Assembly: GCA_035574315.1 (NCBI GenBank) | Contig: DATLYW010000047.1 | Coordinates: forward strand, 1 to 64,000 | DNA from: Candidatus Zixiibacteriota bacterium | GTDB lineage: Bacteria; Desulfobacterota; Binatia; UBA9968 | Direction: 5' to 3' | DNA: 64,000 bases | Shown: positions 36,650 to 45,328 of the stretch, piece after piece | How the letters are laid out: every line of letters starts with the position of its first letter | Numbering within the stretch: position 1 is the stretch's first letter | Notes under the pieces: generated by a model | Seen by the model: only the letters and a program-made list of their open reading frames with translations | What the model was told of the DNA's origin: nothing | The model's database searches: none | Program-made: the position numbers and the translations under genes

Positions 36650-37504
36650 GTGACCGAGCCGCTCGAAGCCTTCAAGCGTTACATCGGAAAAAGCGAGACC
36701 GCGGCCGACGTGGTCACCGCGTCGGCGATGTCGAAGATCGCCGCGGCGCTCGACGTCGAGGAGCCGCCGCTGGAAAAAGGGGCGCCGATCCCGCCGGGGT
36801 GGTACGGCGCGTTTTTCCCCGCGCTGCACCGCCGCTCCCGCATGCGGCCGGACGGTCAGGCTGCGGGCGGCGGCATCGTTCCGCCGATCCCGCTTCCCCG
36901 GCGGCGCCTCGGCGGAACGCGCGCGACCTTCCACGCGCCCCTGCGGATCGGCGACGAGATCACCCGAGTCACCGAGATCGCCGACATCCGCATCGACGAG
37001 AACGAGGACGGGGCGGCGGTAACCGTCGTCGAGCGCAACCGGATCTCGAACGGCCTCGGCCTCGCCGTGGTCGAGGAGCGCGATCTGGTCTTTCTCAGCG
37101 AGTCGCGGGCGGAGAAATCCCCGCCCCTAGCCGTTGAGATTCCCGGGCGGCCGGCGTGGACGCGGACCGTCGAGCCCGATCCCGTGCTGCTGTTTCGCTT
37201 CTCGGCGATCCGCTTCAACAGCCACAGGATCCACTACGACCGGGGCTACACGACCGGGACCGAGAAGCTGCCCGGCCTCGTCGTCCAGGGGACCCTCGTA
37301 TCGCAGTTGTTGATCGAGATGTGCCGCGCGGAGCTTCCCGGCCGCGAGATGAGATCGTTCGCCTACCGATCGGTGCGCCAGATCTACGACACGGGGAATT
37401 TCACGATCGCCGGCCTGCCGCGGGAAGGCGGGCGCGAGGCGGTTCTCTGGGCCGTCGATCCCGAAGGCCGGCCCGCCATGACCGCCACGGCGACGTTCGC
37501 ATAG
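36650..37504 (+). CDS. MaoC-like/FAS1-type dehydratase, probable mesaconyl- or 3-methylfumaryl-CoA hydratase relative
   Basis: GTG start with GGGAGGG upstream. The 284-residue protein contains two hot-dog halves: the N-terminal one with IPPGWYGAFFPALHRRSRMR and GGTRATFHAPLRIGDEITRV, and the C-terminal one with FRFSAIRFNSHRIHYDRGYT, which carries the Asn-x-His hydratase motif, and GLVVQGTLVSQLLIEMCRAE. This is the arrangement of N-terminal-MaoC dehydratases such as mesaconyl-C4-CoA hydratase. It is alone, between the aminopeptidase and an intergenic repeat block. The substrate is not fixed by the sequence. Confidence 0.75.
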   Translation: MTEPLEAFKRYIGKSETAADVVTASAMSKIAAALDVEEPPLEKGAPIPPGWYGAFFPALHRRSRMRPDGQAAGGGIVPPIPLPRRRLGGTRATFHAPLRIGDEITRVTEIADIRIDENEDGAAVTVVERNRISNGLGLAVVEERDLVFLSESRAEKSPPLAVEIPGRPAWTRTVEPDPVLLFRFSAIRFNSHRIHYDRGYTTGTEKLPGLVVQGTLVSQLLIEMCRAELPGREMRSFAYRSVRQIYDTGNFTIAGLPREGGREAVLWAVDPEGRPAMTATATFA

Positions 37505-37836
37505 TACGGACCGAGGACCGGAGACCGGGGACCGGCACGAACCGCTCGAACCAAGCATCAGCGACTGATCCGCTTGAACCCTTGAGCCTTTGAACCCTTG
37601 AACGCCTTGAACTTTTGAACACCTTGAACCTTTGAACGGTTTGAACTTTTGAACACCCTGAACCGGAGCGAAGCGCCCTCGATACGGACCGGGGACCGGA
37701 GACCGAAGACCGGCACGAACCGCTCGAACCAAGCGTCAGCGATTGATCCGCTTGAACCTTTCAACCCTTGAACCTTTGAACCTCTGAACCTTTGAACCCT
37801 TTGAACCCTTGAACACCCTGAACCGGAGCGAAGCGC
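37505..37836. repeat. Double copy of a modular repeat with octamer TTGAACCC arrays
   Basis: Two tandem copies of about 165 bp: each has GGACCGG/GAGACCG units, then a conserved core CGGCACGAACCGCTCGAACC followed by AAGCRTCAGCGAYTGATCCG, then an array of TTGAAC separated by two or three bases, ending ACCCTGAACCGGAGCGAAGC. The same core occurs inverted at 62815-62880. There is no gene between the flanking convergent genes. The frames it opens are low-complexity and are not real genes. Confidence 0.85.
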
Positions 37837-38667
37837 CTATATCGGATGCCGTGCAAGAAAATCCTGGAGGATCTCGAGCGCTCGAGTCCCGTCCCAAAAC
37901 GTCATGTGCTTGACGCCGGGAAGAAGCGCCAGCTCGGCGCCCGGAATCGTCTCCCCCAGCCGGCGTGCGGTGTCCGCTGGCGTGCTGCCGCCGCGGTCGA
38001 CGTGGTCCTCGGCCCCGCAAAGAACCAGCGTCGGCACCGCCAGGCGTGAAGCGTTCGCCAGCGTGTCCCACGTCCGCCGCGCCGCCGCGTGGCGCGCAAA
38101 CAGCTCCGGGCTCCCCTGACGCTCCCAGAGCGCATCCGACAGTGCTTTGACCGTCTCCGGATGCTCGCGGAAGAACCGGGGCCCGAACGCCATGTGGTCG
38201 TTCTCCACGTGCCCGCGGATGAAGCGCTCGAAACCGCGCTCGCGGATCTCGCTCGCTTCGTCCCGGCTCGCCGGGCGGGCCGTTCCGCTCACCGACCGGC
38301 TGCCCGAGCCCGCGGCGGCGATCACGAGGCTGGCGACCAGGGCCGGGCGCAGCAGCGCCATCGCCTGCGCGATCTGCCCGCCGAGCGCAAAGCCGACGAC
38401 GTGGCATCGCGAAATGTCGAGGCGGGCGAGCAGCGCGACGGCATCGCGCGCGAACTGATCGACCGTATAGCCGTCTTCGGGCGCGCTGCTCCGGCCCGCC
38501 CCCCGGCAGTCGAAGATGACCGCGCGGTAGCGCCGGCTCAGCGCCGGGACGACGCCCACCTTCCAGGTGTCGCACGGCCACCACGACGGCGGCACCAGCA
38601 GGACCGGCTCCCCAGCGCCGTGCTCCTCGTAATAGATCTCGGCGTCCTTCAGGGCGGCAAGCGGCAC
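37837..38667 (-). CDS. Alpha/beta hydrolase fold protein lacking the nucleophile serine
   Basis: Start at the GTG at 38667 after GGAGAGAAAG. The fold is clear: PVLLVPPSWWPCDTWKVGVV, VIFDCRGAGRSSAPEDGYTV, an elbow CHVVGFALGGQIAQAMAL, CGAEDHVD for the acid and GVKHMTFWDGT for the His. The elbow normally reads G-x-S-x-G; here it is G-F-A-L-G with Ala at 94, so ordinary ester hydrolysis is unlikely. It may act as a decarboxylase, lyase or binding protein. Its gene lies 58 bp from a solute-binding protein gene in the same direction. Confidence 0.75.
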   Translation of the reverse strand: MPLAALKDAEIYYEEHGAGEPVLLVPPSWWPCDTWKVGVVPALSRRYRAVIFDCRGAGRSSAPEDGYTVDQFARDAVALLARLDISRCHVVGFALGGQIAQAMALLRPALVASLVIAAAGSGSRSVSGTARPASRDEASEIRERGFERFIRGHVENDHMAFGPRFFREHPETVKALSDALWERQGSPELFARHAAARRTWDTLANASRLAVPTLVLCGAEDHVDRGGSTPADTARRLGETIPGAELALLPGVKHMTFWDGTRALEILQDFLARHPI

Positions 38668-38725
38668 GGATCTTTCTCTCCTTCCCGGGCTCCGGGGCCC
38701 GAAGGGGCCCGGGAGCGCTCGGGCC

Positions 38726-39724
38726 CTATCGCTTCCACAGCTGCTCCATGAAGCCGCTTTTCTCCATCTCGTCGAGAAAGCGGGCATCGACCATCTCCTC
38801 GGGCCTGACCGAGCGCGCCCGGGGATCGATGGGCGCGATCTCGTCCAGCGTCGACTGCAGCCCTTCGAGCCGCAGCGCCAGCCGCGGCTCGAGCGACTTG
38901 ATCTCGACGTTGTAGCTCGCCTCGAGCAGCTTGCGGTCGTCGATGCGCAGGTTTTTCTGCAACACGCGGTAGGCGAACTCACGGTCGGTGTGCATGATCT
39001 TCGCGGCCTCGGCCATCGCACGCATGAACCGGGCGATCACCGGCCCCCGCCGGGCGATGATCGACCGCCGCGTGTTGAACGTGGTGGCGGCGTAGGCGAT
39101 GCGGAGGTCGGGGCCGTACACGACGTAGTGATAGCCCATCTTGAGCGCCTGCGCGTCGGTGGGCACGGTCAGAACCGCAGCGTCGATTCCCCGGGCGAGC
39201 AGCGCGGCGAGCGTTTCCGGCGCGCCTCCCGCCTGAATGTAGCTCACGTCGCGGCTGTCGATGCCGAAATGGCGCAGCGCCTGGACGGCGAAGTAGTGCG
39301 GGTTGCTGCCGATGCGGGAGACGCCGATCTTCTTCCCCTTGAGCTGCTCGGGGCGCTTGACGTCGGGCCTGGCGACGATGCTGTGCGTCAGGATGTTCTT
39401 GACGCCGCCGATGAAAACGATGTCGCGATTGCCCTGGACGAAGGCGCGGGTGAGCCCGGCGGCGCCCTGTTGGGTCAGCTCGCTGTCGCCGGTCAGGATC
39501 GTCGCGACCGCGGGCGCTCCCGCCGTGACGAAGATGATGGGCACTTCGAGGTCGTATTTCTTGAAGAGACCCGCTTCCTGGGCGACCCAGGGATAGGACT
39601 GCGACATCACGCGCGCGGTGTAGATGAAGTTCAGCCTGTCGGCTGCCGGCGCCGCAACCGGAACCGCCAGGACCACGACCGCCGGCAGCCATCCGACAAG
39701 GGACCCGAACCGTAACGGCTTCAT
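38726..39724 (-). CDS. NMT1/SsuA-type ABC solute-binding protein
   Basis: An export signal (LVGWLPAVVVLAVPVAAPAA) precedes a two-lobe periplasmic binding fold: FIYTARVMSQSYPWVAQEAG, LFKKYDLEVPIIFVTAGAPA, LTGDSELTQQG, and LKGKKIGVSRIGSNPHYFAV. These are standard for the NMT1/THI5 group that binds sulfonates, nitrate, pyrimidine precursors or aromatic acids. There is no permease or ATPase gene close by. The 332-residue length is normal. The ligand is unknown. Confidence 0.85.
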   Translation of the reverse strand: MKPLRFGSLVGWLPAVVVLAVPVAAPAADRLNFIYTARVMSQSYPWVAQEAGLFKKYDLEVPIIFVTAGAPAVATILTGDSELTQQGAAGLTRAFVQGNRDIVFIGGVKNILTHSIVARPDVKRPEQLKGKKIGVSRIGSNPHYFAVQALRHFGIDSRDVSYIQAGGAPETLAALLARGIDAAVLTVPTDAQALKMGYHYVVYGPDLRIAYAATTFNTRRSIIARRGPVIARFMRAMAEAAKIMHTDREFAYRVLQKNLRIDDRKLLEASYNVEIKSLEPRLALRLEGLQSTLDEIAPIDPRARSVRPEEMVDARFLDEMEKSGFMEQLWKR

Positions 39725-39789
39725 CGACGCCTCCCTCGTGTATAGCTAAGGCCTTTTACAACAAATGGCGGGCCCAAGCCAAACGGCCA

Positions 39790-40018
39790 TCCTGTTTGAG
39801 TTTCCAGTTTGTGGTTCCCGCTTCCGGCTTTGGAGTCAGGCAGCCGTCAGCGGTGAGCAGAAAAAACCCCGGCCGCGCCAGGAGCGCCAGGTTCGATGCG
39901 GTCTCACCCGCATCCCGAGTTCAGGGTCCGGCGCCTTGCGTTTCTGCCGCGCTCTGCACGGCAACGGCTTGAGCGGAGCGTCAGCGGTTGAACGGCTTGA
40001 ACGGTTTGAACGACTCGT
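39790..40018. repeat. Intergenic repeat modules between solute-binding and acetyltransferase genes
   Basis: Contains AGTTTCCAGTTTGTGGTTCC (shared with 23821), then GCAGCCGTCAGCGGTGAGCA with CGCGCCAGGAGCGCCAG (close to 46013-46060), and a short TTGAACGG-type array at 39985-40015 (GGTTGAACGGCTTGAACGG). No gene is seen in this 294-bp spacer. Confidence 0.65.
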
Positions 40019-40555
40019 TTATTTGACGATCGAGTAACAGTAGGAGTCCCGCGGCTCGGGACTGATGTTGGGATGCACCGACCACCGCAGCAACCGCCCC
40101 TCGCGCTTCATGCCGACCTTTTCCATGACCCGGGCGGATGCGGGGTTGTCGACGTCGCAAACCGACCAGACGCGGTAGATCTCGGGCTGCGCCATCGCCC
40201 AGGCGACCACCGCCTTGACCGCTTCGGTCATGTAGCCCCGGCCCCAGTAGGGGCGCGCCAGAACGTAGCCCAGCTCCCACTTGTGCTTGTCGACGCGTGC
40301 CGTAACCATGCCCATGAGCCGCCGGTCCCGCCGGCGCACGATCACCCAGTGAAAGGAGCGTCTCTCGCTCCACGCCGCAAGACAGTCGCGCAGGAACTCG
40401 CGCGTCTCTTCGACGCTGCGGTTGGGCCGCCAGGTGAGATACCGGGTCACCTCGGGGTCGCGCGCGTACGCCTCGAAGATGACCTCGGCGTCTTCCATCA
40501 CGGGCTTTCGCAGCTCGAGCCGCTCGGTTTGAAAACTGTCGGGGGGACTTTCCAC
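40019..40555 (-). CDS. GNAT acetyltransferase, RimJ/RimL type
   Basis: The 178-residue protein begins MESPPDSFQTERLELRKPVM, has LTWRPNRSVEETREFLRDCL, and the acetyl-CoA region ELGYVLARPYWGRGYMTEAV with IYRVWSVCDVDNPASARVME. This is the N-acetyltransferase family acting on ribosomal protein N-termini or small amines. The last frame residues end DSYCYSIVK. The substrate is not determined. The coding end abuts the repeat block. Confidence 0.88.
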   Translation of the reverse strand: MESPPDSFQTERLELRKPVMEDAEVIFEAYARDPEVTRYLTWRPNRSVEETREFLRDCLAAWSERRSFHWVIVRRRDRRLMGMVTARVDKHKWELGYVLARPYWGRGYMTEAVKAVVAWAMAQPEIYRVWSVCDVDNPASARVMEKVGMKREGRLLRWSVHPNISPEPRDSYCYSIVK

Positions 40556-40700
40556 TCAGCGGAGATCCATCGGATGTGATGGATGACTTATAAGTTCGTG
40601 CACGAAATTATGCAAGAGACTTCCGGCCGGTTCGCGGTCGCCGGCGCGCCCCGGCTGGCTCTTGCGCCTGCCGGCTCGCCCGCGGCGCCGCATCCTCCGC

Positions 40701-41681
40701 CTACCTCAGCTCCTTCAACGCTGCGGCGAGATAGCTCCGATCCACGTACCTGGCGACGTTCGGCGCCGCGCTCCTCCCCTGCGTCTGCTCGAAATAGATC
40801 TGCGCGACCGCCCGCAGCCCTTCGAGATTGAGGTCGCCGTCGGGATGCCACACGCGGTTGGCGGTGTAGAACTCCCAGCCCCGCCTGGCGTGCTCGGGCT
40901 TGAGCTTCATCTCCCGGGCGAGGAACTCGACGGCCGGCTCCCTGTTCCCGTGGATCCAGCGGAAAGCGAGCGCCATCGCTTTCGCGAACCGGACCAGCAC
41001 GCCCGGGTTCTTTTCCGCCCAGGAGCGCTTCACCGAGAACGAGGCGAGCTGGTAGTTCGGGATGACGTCGACGAACCTGCCGATCTCGTTGAACCCCAGC
41101 TCCTCGGCGGCGTAGTTGAGCGGCAGCGAAAGCGCCGCGGCGTCGATCTGGCCCGAGGTCAGGGCGGCGTAGGTCTGCGGCGAGCCGCCGATCACCAGCA
41201 GCCTGTAGTCGCGCGGATACTCCAGCCCCTTGGCCTTCAGCACCTGGCGCAGCGCGAACGTCACGCCGGAGGTGAGGCTGATCGCGCCGAAGGTCGCGCC
41301 GCGAAGGTCGCTGTAGGTCTTGAACCGCTTCGCCGCCATGATCGACTGGGTAAGCCCGTTGATGATGCCGCCGATCAAGACCAGGTCGAGTCCCTTCTCG
41401 ACGGCCGCGATCGGCGCATCGGCGGCGCTGCCGGCGATCTCCAGCGAGCCACCCGCGAGCGCCTGTATGCCGACGTCGGAGCTGCGGATCACCACGAGAT
41501 CGACGTCCAGACCCTGCCGCTCGTAAAAGCCCATCTGCCGGGCGATCCAGAGCGGGCCGTAGCCGAGCGTCTTGGTCGCGGAGCTGACCCTCAGCTTGAC
41601 CTTCTCCTGGGGGAGGCCGGCAACCGGCCGGCCGGCGATCGAAAGCAGGAGCACGGTGGTCGCAAGCCGTTTCGCGAACAT
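40701..41681 (-). CDS. NMT1/SsuA-type ABC solute-binding protein
   Basis: Signal peptide MFAKRLATTVLLLSIAGRPV, then VSSATKTLGYGPLWIARQMG, GFYERQGLDVDLVVIRSSDV and GGSLEIAGSAADAPIAAVEK, the lobe-I pattern of the group. LVLIGGIINGLTQSIMAAKR and LRGATFGAISLTSGVTFALR follow. Preceded by GGGAGGG. As with the other two such genes here, no membrane or ATPase subunit is nearby. Start at 41681; the upstream spacer to 41998 is gene-free. Confidence 0.85.
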   Translation of the reverse strand: MFAKRLATTVLLLSIAGRPVAGLPQEKVKLRVSSATKTLGYGPLWIARQMGFYERQGLDVDLVVIRSSDVGIQALAGGSLEIAGSAADAPIAAVEKGLDLVLIGGIINGLTQSIMAAKRFKTYSDLRGATFGAISLTSGVTFALRQVLKAKGLEYPRDYRLLVIGGSPQTYAALTSGQIDAAALSLPLNYAAEELGFNEIGRFVDVIPNYQLASFSVKRSWAEKNPGVLVRFAKAMALAFRWIHGNREPAVEFLAREMKLKPEHARRGWEFYTANRVWHPDGDLNLEGLRAVAQIYFEQTQGRSAAPNVARYVDRSYLAAALKELR

Positions 41682-41997
41682 GGCGCCCTCCCGTCACGCA
41701 GCCAGCGCGCTGCCGCCAGCCCGATGCTCCCTCGCGGCGGCAACGCGGTGGTTTTTTTTCGTCGTATCTCCGCGAATCTCTCGAGCTCGGTTCGGAGTCG
41801 GAGCCGGGCCGGCAGCCGCGGCGGCTCTTCGGCCATCGTGCCGCCCGTAGCGGGGAAAGCGTCGAGACCGCCGTTTCGCCGCTCGGCCGTGATCACCTCC
41901 GCTCCCGGCCGCGCAGCCATCGGCTGCGAGCGCGCCGGTTGGAGAGTCGAGTCGAGGAGACGGATGCCGGGCGGCAAGGCCGGGATCGGCCGGATCG
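41682..41997. other. Gene-free spacer between an acyl-CoA dehydrogenase and a solute-binding protein gene
   Basis: It has only low-complexity frames rich in Arg, Ala and Pro on both strands. A G/T tract near 41750 (GGTTTTTTTTCG) is the main AT-rich point and could contribute to the promoter of the solute-binding gene. I see no repeat or RNA gene. Confidence 0.4.
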
Positions 41998-43164
41998 CTA
42001 TCCCGATTTATGGTTCTTGATCAGATGCTGCGCCAGGCGCCATCGCAACACCTCGGGCGTCCCTTCGGTGATCCGGATGCTGCGGACCTGCCGGTACCAC
42101 CATTCGAGCGGCAGGTCGCGAGTGAGGCCGATGCCGCCGTGAACCTGGATCGAGCGGTCGACCACCCGGCTCGCCATCTCCGCGCACATGATCTTGGTCA
42201 TGTACGAGAGCTGCCTTACGTCCTCGCCGCGGTCGTGGCGCCAGGCGCATTCGTACACCATCAGCCGGCAGGCATGGATCTCCATGGCCGAGTCGGCGAT
42301 CATGAACTGGATCGCCTGGCGTTCCGAGAGCGGCTGCCCGAAGGTGGTCCTCACCTTCGAGTACTCGATCATCATGTCGAGCGCCCGCTGGGCGATCCCC
42401 ACCGGGCGGGCGCCGTGCCCGCGAATCCTCCCTTCCTGGATCCACTTCTGGGCGATCGCGAAACCCTGCCCCTCCCCGCCGATGACGTTCTCGGCCGGCA
42501 CCCGGACGTTCTCGAACAGGATCTGCCCCGGCGTGTCGCCCATCATCGTCGGCCAGAGCCGCTCGAGCGTCACTCCGGGCGACTTCATGTCGACGATGAA
42601 GCAGGTCACGCCGCCGCGCGCCCGCTTCTCCGGATCGGTGACGGCGATGACCTGCGCGTAATCGGCGTCTTTCGCGCCGGTGATGAAGCGCTTGGTGCCG
42701 TTCAGGATGTAGTGATCGCCGCTGCGGACCGCCCGCGTCTTCATCCCCGCGGGGTCGCTGCCCGCGTCCGGCTCGGTTTGCGCGAAGCAGATCCGCTTCT
42801 CGCCGCGGATGACCGGATAGAGAAAGCGCTCCTTCTGCTCCTCGTTGCAGTGAAAGAGCACGGGCCGCACTTCCGGCCCGAAGATCGTCGCGTAGCGGAA
42901 GGGAAGCGCGACGGTTCGCGCCACCTCCTCCATGATCACGCACCGGCTGAGGAGATCCAGCCCGGCCCCGCCATATTCCTGCGGCACGTCGAGAAGCCAG
43001 AGCCCCATCGCCCTGGCCTTCTCCTGGAGCGGCTTGAGATACTTCGCCGGCATCTCCTCGCCTTCGGGGCGGCACTCCCGCTCCAGCGGGATCAGCTCCC
43101 GGTCGACGAATTTCCGAACGGTTTCCTTGAGAACCTGAAGCTCTTCCGGAAGATTGAAGTCCAT
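41998..43164 (-). CDS. Acyl-CoA dehydrogenase
   Basis: This FAD enzyme makes the 2,3-enoyl-CoA. It has MDFNLPEELQVLKETVRKFV at the N-terminus, the substrate/FAD loops CFAQTEPDAGSDPAGMKTRA and YILNGTKRFITGAKDADYAQ, and the C-terminal helix with SIQVHGGIGLTRDLPLEWWY and ITEGTPEVLR carrying the base Glu. The 388-residue length is normal. It is 75 bp downstream of a hydroxycinnamoyl-CoA hydratase/lyase-like gene; a second, similar pair is at 55478-57467. Chain specificity cannot be read from the sequence. Confidence 0.93.
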   Translation of the reverse strand: MDFNLPEELQVLKETVRKFVDRELIPLERECRPEGEEMPAKYLKPLQEKARAMGLWLLDVPQEYGGAGLDLLSRCVIMEEVARTVALPFRYATIFGPEVRPVLFHCNEEQKERFLYPVIRGEKRICFAQTEPDAGSDPAGMKTRAVRSGDHYILNGTKRFITGAKDADYAQVIAVTDPEKRARGGVTCFIVDMKSPGVTLERLWPTMMGDTPGQILFENVRVPAENVIGGEGQGFAIAQKWIQEGRIRGHGARPVGIAQRALDMMIEYSKVRTTFGQPLSERQAIQFMIADSAMEIHACRLMVYECAWRHDRGEDVRQLSYMTKIMCAEMASRVVDRSIQVHGGIGLTRDLPLEWWYRQVRSIRITEGTPEVLRWRLAQHLIKNHKSG

Positions 43165-43239
43165 AGAGATCCGCCGTCCCGCCCGCCGGGGCGGTGCCCG
43201 TGCCCCGCCGCTGCGATCGCACCGGCGGCGGTTCCGCCG

Positions 43240-44070
43240 CTACTTCGTCGCCCGCTGGTAGGCGCCGAACCCCGGACGGTACTTCTTCTCATCGAGGAAC
43301 TGCTTCATTCCTTCCTCGCGGCCCCGCTCGGGATCGGTGGCGCGCAGCGCCGTGCCTTTGGCGGCCATGTAGTCTTCCGCCTGCGCGTAATCCATCGTCC
43401 GGCAGTACTTGTAGACTTCCTTGGCGGCTTTGAGGACCTGGGGATTTTTCTCCATCAGCTTCTTGGCCAGCTTGACGGTTTCTTCCCGGAGCTTTTCCCT
43501 GGGCACGGCGAAATTGACGAGCTTCATCTCCGCGGCCTTCTTGCCGTCGAAAGGATCGCCCGTCAGGATGTAATACATCGCGTCGCGGTAGCACATGGCG
43601 TCGGCGAGGACGCGGCTCACCAGCCCTCCCGGAAAGATGCCCCAGTTGATCTCGCTCAGGCCGAAGATCGCGTCTTCCGCCGCGATCGCGAAGTCGCACG
43701 CGATCAACGGCGTGAACGCGCCCCCGAAGCAGTAGCCGTTCACCATCGCGATGGTCGGCTTGGGGAAGGTGAAGAGCCGGCGCCAGCGCCACTCCTGCGA
43801 GGCCCAGCTCGCCCGGCGCCGCTCCACGGGATTGTTGTCGGTGGCGCGGAAGTACTCCCGCAGATCCTGCCCCGCGCACCAGCTCGGTCCGGCGCCCGTC
43901 AGCACGAGCACACGCGTTTCCTTGTCGGTCTCCAGCTCGGTCAAGGCCTCGAGCATGTCGTAATGCATCTGCGGGTTCATCGCGTTGCGCTTTTCCGGGC
44001 GGTTCAGGATCGCCCAGGTGATCCCGTCTTCCTTTTCCACTCGCACGGTTTTGTATTCCTTGATTTCCAC
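43240..44070 (-). CDS. p-Hydroxycinnamoyl-CoA hydratase/lyase-like crotonase (276 aa)
   Basis: The start is the GTG at 44070, with AGGAGGGG seven bases upstream, giving 276 residues, the length of Pseudomonas HCHL. Similar blocks are ILNRPEKRNAMNPQMHYDML, MVNGYCFGGAFTPLIACDFA, FGLSEINWGIFPGGLVSRVL and EEGMKQFLDEKKYRPGFGAY. Compared with HCHL, Glu143 is kept (E140), Ser123 is T120, and Met70 is Q68; the Tyr in EYFR is kept (Y73). HCHL cleaves feruloyl-CoA to vanillin and acetyl-CoA. The substitutions suggest a related hydratase or lyase with a different substrate. Confidence 0.8.
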   Translation of the reverse strand: MEIKEYKTVRVEKEDGITWAILNRPEKRNAMNPQMHYDMLEALTELETDKETRVLVLTGAGPSWCAGQDLREYFRATDNNPVERRRASWASQEWRWRRLFTFPKPTIAMVNGYCFGGAFTPLIACDFAIAAEDAIFGLSEINWGIFPGGLVSRVLADAMCYRDAMYYILTGDPFDGKKAAEMKLVNFAVPREKLREETVKLAKKLMEKNPQVLKAAKEVYKYCRTMDYAQAEDYMAAKGTALRATDPERGREEGMKQFLDEKKYRPGFGAYQRATK

Positions 44071-44235
44071 GGAGCCCCTCCTTCGCTGATTTTGGTCGAG
44101 CTTATTCAAGCCCGTTACGAGTTGTCAAGCGAAAGTGGGCGACCGGCAAGAGAGAATTTCACGGGAGCGAACGGACCGGCGATCCTCGAGACAAACCTGC
44201 GCGCCGCGGCGCCGGCTTTCGGAACCGGCGGGCGG

Positions 44236-45306
44236 CTACCGCCCCACGGGCCTGGTCACCGAGAGGGTGTTCCGGCCGGTCCACATCGGCAGGAACACCG
44301 AATGGCGGTGCTTGCCCCCGAGCACGGCGACGATGATGTCCTCGGGTCGGGCGGCGAGATGCACGATTCCGTCGGCCGTCACGTTCGGCGACTCGCGCAA
44401 CAGATCCTCGTCGCTTTTGTGCCCCTTGCGCCGGGCCGGGATTTTCTCGAACGGGAGAGAGGCGTGCTCCCAGAGGTACTCTTTCACCCGGCGCTTGGTG
44501 ATCCCGTCGCGTGCCATGATCTCCGCGTCCTCCACCCCGAGCGCAACCATGGGCGTTCCGCCGCCGAAGCTGCCGACGTCGAGATGGCTGACTCCACGAT
44601 GCATCGCGATCACCTCCGCGAGGCTGGCGAGCGCTTCCTCGCCCCGGCTTCCGGCCGTGTGGATCGGCAGGAAGCCGTTGATCCCGCACACCGTGACCGT
44701 GCTCTGCTCCGGGCCAAAGCCGCGCTCGACGTGATACGGCTCCCACGGGCTCTTTTCCTCGTTCTCGCCGAAGCAAAAGGTGTACTTTCCCGGCCAGCCG
44801 AAGGTGGCGCGATCCGTTTCCCCCGGAATCCCGCCGCCGATCGTGATCAGGATCAGCCGGATGGCGCGCCCGATCGTGGCGTTGGCGCGGAATCCGGGTC
44901 CGAACACGCCGGCGTCGCAGTTGATTTCCAGCTCCCTGCGTACCGGGCCGTTGAGCATCAGCGCCGGCCCGACGTAACCCGTGGTTGCCTGCACGCCGTA
45001 GAGGTTGAAGCGCGGCTCCACCATCGCCTGGACGGCCGCGATCAGGACCGGCATGTACTGCGGCAGGCAGCCTGCCATGACCGCGTTGATGGCGATCTTC
45101 TCCACGGTCGCCGGGGCCCAGCGCGGCGGGATGAGGCCCGCGACCTCCGCCGGGTCGCGGCTCGTTCCCTCGAGCATGCGCTCCACCCGCTCGGGCGTCG
45201 GCGGCACGATCGGCAGGCCGTCGCTCAACCGCTCGCGGCAAAACCATTCGTTGACCGCTTCCAGGCTGTCCTCGATCTCGACGAGGTCGGATGCGAACGC
45301 TTTCAC
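44236..45306 (-). CDS. Conserved partner of UGSC selenoproteins, unknown function (356 aa)
   Basis: GTG start at 45306 with AAGGAG upstream, 22 bp after the selenoprotein stop. The protein begins KAFASDLVEIEDSLEAVNEW, contains RERLSDGLPIVPPTPERVER and APATVEKIAINAVMAGCLPQ, then PVLIAAVQAMVEPRFNLYGV, and SVTRPVGR at the C-terminus. It has a mixed alpha/beta composition, no signal peptide and no recognised Pfam fold that I can name. The tight operon with the UGSC gene suggests that the two act together, perhaps in a redox or lyase reaction. The function is inferred only from context. Confidence 0.6.
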   Translation of the reverse strand: MKAFASDLVEIEDSLEAVNEWFCRERLSDGLPIVPPTPERVERMLEGTSRDPAEVAGLIPPRWAPATVEKIAINAVMAGCLPQYMPVLIAAVQAMVEPRFNLYGVQATTGYVGPALMLNGPVRRELEINCDAGVFGPGFRANATIGRAIRLILITIGGGIPGETDRATFGWPGKYTFCFGENEEKSPWEPYHVERGFGPEQSTVTVCGINGFLPIHTAGSRGEEALASLAEVIAMHRGVSHLDVGSFGGGTPMVALGVEDAEIMARDGITKRRVKEYLWEHASLPFEKIPARRKGHKSDEDLLRESPNVTADGIVHLAARPEDIIVAVLGGKHRHSVFLPMWTGRNTLSVTRPVGR

Positions 45307-45328
45307 TGCAATCTCCTTTGCGCGCCGC

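Noticed and set aside
37505..37836. The TTGAACCC arrays as a CRISPR array
   Set aside because: Units are 8-9 bp with no unique spacers of 30 bp or more, and no cas genes are present.
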